Shown: in pieces, positions 59,959 through 64,000 of the stretch
Layout: each line of letters starts with the position of its first letter
Numbering within the stretch: position 1 is the stretch's first letter
Source of the DNA: JANXLS01 sp038227045
GTDB taxonomy: Bacteria > Planctomycetota > SZUA-567 > H5-PLA8
Assembly: GCA_038227045.1 (NCBI GenBank)
Contig: JBBRQD010000011.1
Location: forward strand, 1-64,000
Direction of reading: 5' to 3'
Length of the DNA stretch: 64,000 bases
Program-made: the position numbers and the translations under genes
Notes under the pieces: generated by a model
The model's database searches: none
Seen by the model: only the letters and a program-made list of their open reading frames with translations
Told to the model about the DNA's origin: nothing

Positions 59959-61209
59959 ATGGCCATTGAAGTCCGCATGGTAAGCCTCTCCCCCACGATG
60001 GAACTGGGCACCATCAACCGCTGGGTGAAAAAAGAGGGCGATAAGGTTGCCGCCGGCGACACGCTCGCCGAAGTCGAGACCGACAAGGCCACCATGCCGC
60101 TCGAAACATTCGATGGCGGCGTGCTGCTCAAGATCATCGCACCGGAAGGATCGAAGAGAAAGATCGGCGAATTGCTGGCCGTCATCGGCAAGGCAGGCGA
60201 AGACATTTCGGCGGTTCTCGCGAAAGGCGCAGCCCCTGCCGCCGCTCCCGCGAAACCGGTTGCGGCGGCCACAAATTCTGTCGCGCCAGCCGCAGCCGTC
60301 GCAGCACCGACAGCAACGCTTGCAGCCCCTCCTGTTTCAGCCTTCAGCGATGGCAGCCGCATCAAGGCCAGCCCGCTTGCGAAAAAAGTCGCAAAAGAGC
60401 GTGGCATCGAGTTGGCTCAGATCGCGCCTAGCGGTCCCGGCGGACGCATTATCGCGCGCGACGTTCCGGAAACCGCGCCCGCTGCCGCGCTGGCTGCGCC
60501 TGTTCCCGTCGCCGGCGGAGTAGGCGAGGACATTCCGCTGAGCGGTCTGCGCCAAACCATCGCCAAGCGCCTGCTTCAGAGCAAGCAGACAATTCCCCAT
60601 TTCTATCTGTACAGCGAAGTGTCGATGGATCGCGCGGTGGCGTTCCGCGACGAACTGAACGCATCCGTTGAAGAAGGCGGAATCAAGATCAGCTTCAACG
60701 ATCTGGTGATCAAAGTCGCCGCGGTCGCGCTGGCCAGGCATCCGGAAGTCAACGCGGCGTTTAACAACACCAGCATCCGCCGCCACGGCGAAGTCAACAT
60801 CGCCGTCGCCGTCGCCACCGAAGCCGGGTTGTACACGCCCGTGCTGCGCACCGTCGACAAGCTGTCGTTGAAGCAGATCAACGCGGGTGTCAAACAGCTC
60901 GCGGCCAAGGCGCGCGACAAAAAACTGACCGTCGCGGAACTCAGCGGATCGGGATTTACGATTTCGAATCTGGGCATGTTCGGAGTCGATCATTTCTTCG
61001 CGATCATCAATCCGCCGGAAGCGGCGATCCTGGCCGTCGGGACGATCCAGACCAAGCCGGTTGTTAACGCGGCGGGACTCGTCGTCGCGGGCAAGACAAT
61101 GGGTATCACGCTAAGCTGCGATCATCGCGTCATCGACGGTGCGATCGGCGCGAAATTCCTGCAAACGTTGAAAGAGTTGCTCGAACACCCGGCGAAATTG
61201 CTGCTTTAG
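59959..61209 (+). CDS. pdhC: Dihydrolipoamide acetyltransferase (E2)
   Basis: 416 residues. One lipoyl domain (residues 1-80) with Lys43 in EVETDKATM, an Ala/Pro linker, a peripheral-subunit-binding domain (about 130-165, ASPLAKKVAKERGIELAQIA), and the catalytic domain (about 190-416) with the active-site motif DHRVIDGA (His389, Asp393). It moves the acetyl group from lipoamide to CoA and forms the complex core. AAAGGAC precedes the ATG. No E3 (dihydrolipoyl dehydrogenase) gene follows; it must be supplied from elsewhere. A terminator stands at 61245. Confidence 0.96.
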   Translation: MAIEVRMVSLSPTMELGTINRWVKKEGDKVAAGDTLAEVETDKATMPLETFDGGVLLKIIAPEGSKRKIGELLAVIGKAGEDISAVLAKGAAPAAAPAKPVAAATNSVAPAAAVAAPTATLAAPPVSAFSDGSRIKASPLAKKVAKERGIELAQIAPSGPGGRIIARDVPETAPAAALAAPVPVAGGVGEDIPLSGLRQTIAKRLLQSKQTIPHFYLYSEVSMDRAVAFRDELNASVEEGGIKISFNDLVIKVAAVALARHPEVNAAFNNTSIRRHGEVNIAVAVATEAGLYTPVLRTVDKLSLKQINAGVKQLAAKARDKKLTVAELSGSGFTISNLGMFGVDHFFAIINPPEAAILAVGTIQTKPVVNAAGLVVAGKTMGITLSCDHRVIDGAIGAKFLQTLKELLEHPAKLLL

Positions 61210-61244
61210 AGGCGCGTGTTACAGGACCATTTCGGAGTTTTTGG

Positions 61245-61267
61245 AACGGGCCTGACGGCCCGTTTTT
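61245..61267 (+). terminator. Terminator after the pdh operon
   Basis: AACGGGCC-tgac-GGCCCGTT followed by T residues; perfect 8-base stem, 36 bases after the E2 stop. Confidence 0.92.
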
Positions 61268-61411
61268 CGTTGCTGTAAATTCTGTATCAAACGCCGCGTG
61301 CGAACCGCGGATTCGGTTCCGATCCGCGGCTGGATTGCATGCCCCGCCGATTTACGTAGGATGACACCTCCACGAGACAGTCTAAAGAAATATTATTAAA
61401 GGATCTCCAAT

Positions 61412-62554
61412 ATGAACCCTGGCAGTGATGCTCTTTTTGGACACTATTGGTGGCTATGGTTGTCGGTGCTGGCATTCTTGTTGGGCTGGTGGTTGGGCCG
61501 GCACGTGGTGGCTCATGTATTTCGCGAGATGCTCAACAGCCAGTTGGACGCGCTGCGGCACGGGCGTGCGACGGCGGAAAGTAAATTGGAAGCGGTCGAA
61601 AAGGCCACTGCCGAACAAGTCGCGAAGATCAACGCGCTACAATCAGAATTGAGTGCGTCGAGCCAAGCGAAGAATGAACACGATGCCGCCTTGAAAGCCC
61701 GCGAAAAAGAACTCGCGCAAGTCAAGTCGCTGAGTCAGGTCGTCCTGGGTCAAATGGACGCGATCGAAGCTGAAAAAGCCGCGGTTCACACCTCCTTTAA
61801 AGTGCGAGAAAGGCTGTTCGAGGAGATTAAGACGCAGCACGAACACTTGAGAAATCAATACGCGGCGCTAGAATCCGAGAAAACCGCCATTCAAGCGTCG
61901 CTTCAAATGCGCGAGACTGAACTCGCGGAACTGAAAGCGGCGAGCGAACGTGAATCCAATTCAAAACCGCCTCGTCTCGACTCGCCCGAGGCAGGCACAA
62001 TGGCGAATCACACAGCAGTTCTAGAATTACCGCAGACGGTTCCAACCGGCGCGGTGAGTGCACCGCCGTCCGGGCGAATCCTTCGCGATCGGCAGGATGA
62101 AACCGCGCATTGCGCCAACTGCCCGCAACATCTCTCCGATGTAAAAGGCATCGGCTCGGGATTTGAGACGAAACTGTACTCGGCGGGAATCGGCACGTAT
62201 TGGGATCTCTCCCGGCTTTCCAACGACGAAATGACGCGCATACTGGCGGTGAACGAAGGATTGCGGAAGCGCTTCAATTTCGACGCGGTGCGCGCCGACG
62301 CCCTGCGCCTGGCGGACGAATCGCACTCGAAGGGCCGTTCCTGGACGCGCTCGAAACCCGACGATTTCGAACCGCTAAAAGGTCTCGGGCACACCTTTGA
62401 GAAACGGCTTTACGATGCCGGAATCTGCACGTTTGCGACGCTGGCCACTTCGACGCCGGACGAACTGCACGACATCTGTCGCCCGCCCGCGCATTTCAAG
62501 AAGCCCGATTACGCCGCGTGGATTGAGCAAGCGAGAACGCTTGCCCAAAGATAG
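61412..62554 (+). CDS. Membrane-anchored coiled-coil protein with helix-hairpin-helix domains
   Basis: 380 residues; AAAGGA precedes the ATG. One membrane helix (WWLWLSVLAFLLGWWLG, residues 9-28) leads to a coiled coil of about 150 residues rich in Glu/Lys/Ala. The end holds two helix-hairpin-helix-like repeats, each with LkGiG..fe.kLy.aGI.t: LSDVKGIGSGFETKLYSAGI and LKGLGHTFEKRLYDAGICTF. Such C-terminal pairs occur in COG3743-type proteins of unknown function ('flap endonuclease-like' by fold). Possible roles are nucleic-acid binding at the membrane or protein contact. Not co-transcribed with pdhC. Confidence 0.78.
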   Translation: MNPGSDALFGHYWWLWLSVLAFLLGWWLGRHVVAHVFREMLNSQLDALRHGRATAESKLEAVEKATAEQVAKINALQSELSASSQAKNEHDAALKAREKELAQVKSLSQVVLGQMDAIEAEKAAVHTSFKVRERLFEEIKTQHEHLRNQYAALESEKTAIQASLQMRETELAELKAASERESNSKPPRLDSPEAGTMANHTAVLELPQTVPTGAVSAPPSGRILRDRQDETAHCANCPQHLSDVKGIGSGFETKLYSAGIGTYWDLSRLSNDEMTRILAVNEGLRKRFNFDAVRADALRLADESHSKGRSWTRSKPDDFEPLKGLGHTFEKRLYDAGICTFATLATSTPDELHDICRPPAHFKKPDYAAWIEQARTLAQR

Positions 62555-62556
62555 AT

Positions 62557-62587
62557 TTGTGGTGCAGGCTGGAAGCCTGCACCACAA
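62557..62587. terminator. Perfect palindrome between convergent genes
   Basis: TTGTGGTGCAGGCT-gga-AGCCTGCACCACAA, 14-base arms with a three-base loop, three bases after one stop and four before the other. It likely ends both transcripts. Its GTGCAGGCT core resembles a dispersed repeat known from other bacterial genomes. Confidence 0.8.
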
Positions 62588-62590
62588 TGG

Positions 62591-63286
62591 CTAACGAATA
62601 GTTTCCGCGCCGCTGACGCCCGACTGTTGCGGTTGGCGCGGGGTTCGAACCTGCGCTTCGACCGGCGGGTTGGCTTCGTAGACAGACGGCGGCTGCACGG
62701 CGCCCTTGCGCGTTTCATATTGCCACCAGCGGCGGTACTGATCCACGGCTTGGGCGCGCGCTACCCCACCATTCGACGGGTCGTAACCGAAATCCCGCGG
62801 CACATAGTTTTGAACCGCTCTGTGCGCCGATTCGCGGATGCCGTATTCGCTGTCCGCCAGGCACTCGATCAAATCGCCCATGGAGTCGCGGCCGCCGAAC
62901 ATCACCGTCAAGCGCAACGCTGGCGCGCGCTGCTCGACCCGCGAACTCTTCAGCAGCGGGCGCACGCGCCGCGCGACAATCGGACCCACGCCGGGCTTTT
63001 CGCCCCAGTACATCAATTGCTCTTCGGCCGTGATCGAATAGCCCGCTTGCGTGTGCTGCAATTGGTCGACCAGCGTCGAGACCGCTTCTTCGGGTGCCAT
63101 CTCGTCCTTGACCTGCTTGGGCTTCTCTGCTTTGCGCTTGCTCAAATCCGCGCCGTTCGCGCCAAAACCGGTGTACTGGTCCGAGGGTATCGGCTTGTCC
63201 ATCGCCTTCTTTGCCTGCTCGGTGGTGCAGCCAGCCAGAAACAACACCGAAGCCAAGCACGCAACATTCCACAGATCGATTCGCAT
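62591..63286 (-). CDS. Lipoprotein with HEAT-like repeats
   Basis: 231 residues; AAGGGGAG stands before the ATG. ASVLFLAGCTTEQ is a lipobox with Cys20. Residues about 65-165 form HEAT-type helices (VSTLVDQL, RAPALRLTVMFGGRDSMGDL, IRESAHRAVQNYVP). The end is Pro/Gln-rich. Probably outer- or inner-membrane-bound in the periplasm. It lies 33 bases downstream of another HEAT-type gene and the two may form an operon. Function unknown. Confidence 0.75.
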   Translation of the reverse strand: MRIDLWNVACLASVLFLAGCTTEQAKKAMDKPIPSDQYTGFGANGADLSKRKAEKPKQVKDEMAPEEAVSTLVDQLQHTQAGYSITAEEQLMYWGEKPGVGPIVARRVRPLLKSSRVEQRAPALRLTVMFGGRDSMGDLIECLADSEYGIRESAHRAVQNYVPRDFGYDPSNGGVARAQAVDQYRRWWQYETRKGAVQPPSVYEANPPVEAQVRTPRQPQQSGVSGAETIR

Positions 63287-63319
63287 TGTCGCTCCCCTTA
63301 CTGTCTTTTGCCTGTTAAC

Positions 63320-64000
63320 TTATTTTTTTCCACTTAAATCGAGCACTTGATGCTTCTCGAAATAGTATTTATTGCCTTTGTATTTGTTCTCAATGCCAGC
63401 GATCTCCGCGTCGTCTTCCAGATCGTCCGGATTGTTCATCTCCCTGCATTTTTCCAACATGTCAAACGCATCGTTGGTCATCTTGGAAAGCTCGGGATAA
63501 AACTTATTTCCTTCCTGTTTGCGCGCATCGGCCTTCTTCAGATTGGACAGCGCCTCATTCTTGATCTTTTCGCGCTTGGAAATGTTGTCCCACCACGCGT
63601 TCCAGCGTGCCGCGTCCCAGGTCATGCGTTCGGCGTCGCGTCTCGCGCCCTGTTTGGCGTTGGTCATCCTGACCAGCGCTTCGCGGATGCCGGCGAATGA
63701 CTCGGAACGCTTGTTCATCTGGTCGATCAGCACGCCGATTACGGGAATATCCTTGCCATTGCTGCGCTTGCCCAGCGATTTGGAAAGCGCCACCAGCGTC
63801 TCGCCCTGCGGGCCGCTCCCGAAGGCCTCGATCAGAATTTTCTTTGAACCTTCGTCGCGCAGTTCGCCAAGCGTTTCGGCGCACTGGACGCGCACCGATT
63901 CGTCGGCATCGCTGATCAATGGAAGCAGTTGCGACACAGGGCCGGCAACTCCAGTCAATTGAACCGACTTCACGGCCAGTTTTCGAATCTCCGCCGAGGT
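63320..64000 (-). CDS. HEAT-repeat protein, C-terminal part (truncated by the window edge)
   Basis: At least 226 residues, running off the right end. The frame is open to base 64000; the GTG at 63971-63973 is internal, since the upstream codons (SAEIRKLAVKSVQL) continue the repeat. The first part shows HEAT repeats (LPLISDADESVRVQCAETLGEL, ILIEAFGSGPQGETLVALSKS); the second half is charged helix with no recognised family. It probably precedes the lipoprotein in a shared transcript. Confidence 0.7.
   Translation of the reverse strand, partial: TSAEIRKLAVKSVQLTGVAGPVSQLLPLISDADESVRVQCAETLGELRDEGSKKILIEAFGSGPQGETLVALSKSLGKRSNGKDIPVIGVLIDQMNKRSESFAGIREALVRMTNAKQGARRDAERMTWDAARWNAWWDNISKREKIKNEALSNLKKADARKQEGNKFYPELSKMTNDAFDMLEKCREMNNPDDLEDDAEIAGIENKYKGNKYYFEKHQVLDLSGKK

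Overview
The window looks like chromosome of a member of the PVC superphylum, most likely Verrucomicrobiota, with Planctomycetota as the alternative. Three things point there: a very large 'PVC-type' cytochrome c dehydrogenase (51557-55072), a four-gene prepilin-type operon resembling the Verru_Chthon cassette (7935-13619), and many secreted HEAT or beta-rich proteins. No phage, insertion sequence, CRISPR array, rRNA or tRNA was recognised. Most genes are housekeeping genes mixed with lineage-specific secreted proteins.

Layout. 1-2823: the end of an unidentified gene and a secreted beta-repeat/IPT protein. 2953-7724: ahcY, a GntP permease, and a convergent HpcH/HpaI aldolase and 2-hydroxyacid dehydrogenase. 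7935-13619: the prepilin cassette (short, short, short, giant). 13851-17774: a small isomerase-like protein, nadA, a zinc-ribbon membrane protein and a CoA-binding protein. 17944-26648: proA, a siroheme nitrite/sulfite reductase, DAHP synthase, small membrane and secreted proteins, a lysine-rich microprotein, a TauE/SafE permease, a CbiX-type chelatase and a sugar isomerase. 26727-32554: a glycosidase-like lipoprotein, a DUF4259-like protein and a sensor kinase. 32659-40808: hflX, rocF-priA (overlapping) and a huge secreted Ig-like/carboxypeptidase-regulatory protein. 40834-46222: an OmpR-type regulator, a SpeD-SpeE fusion, a tandem GNAT protein and an ABC exporter.

46275-50402 holds an AT-rich stretch with a TetR gene, then clpP and a trigger factor with a long His-rich tail, and no clpX. 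50403-56712 holds a receiver-DUF4388 protein, the PVC-type cytochrome, an SGNH hydrolase and a BFD-type [2Fe-2S] protein. 56811-61209 has a LysR regulator divergent from a pyruvate dehydrogenase E1alpha-E1beta-E2 operon. 61412-64000 has a coiled-coil/helix-hairpin-helix membrane protein and two HEAT-type envelope proteins, the last cut by the window edge.

The intergenic spaces are rich in inverted repeats of at least seven sequence types. One type, built on ATCTGCGT/ATCCGCGT units, occurs four times. The most interesting items are the prepilin cassette, the His-rich trigger factor, a Cys/His-rich insert in the sensor kinase, the Cys cluster of the CbiX protein, the microprotein, the candidate TetR and LysR operators, and the dispersed palindromes. 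All family assignments come from reading the translated sequence; no database search was run.
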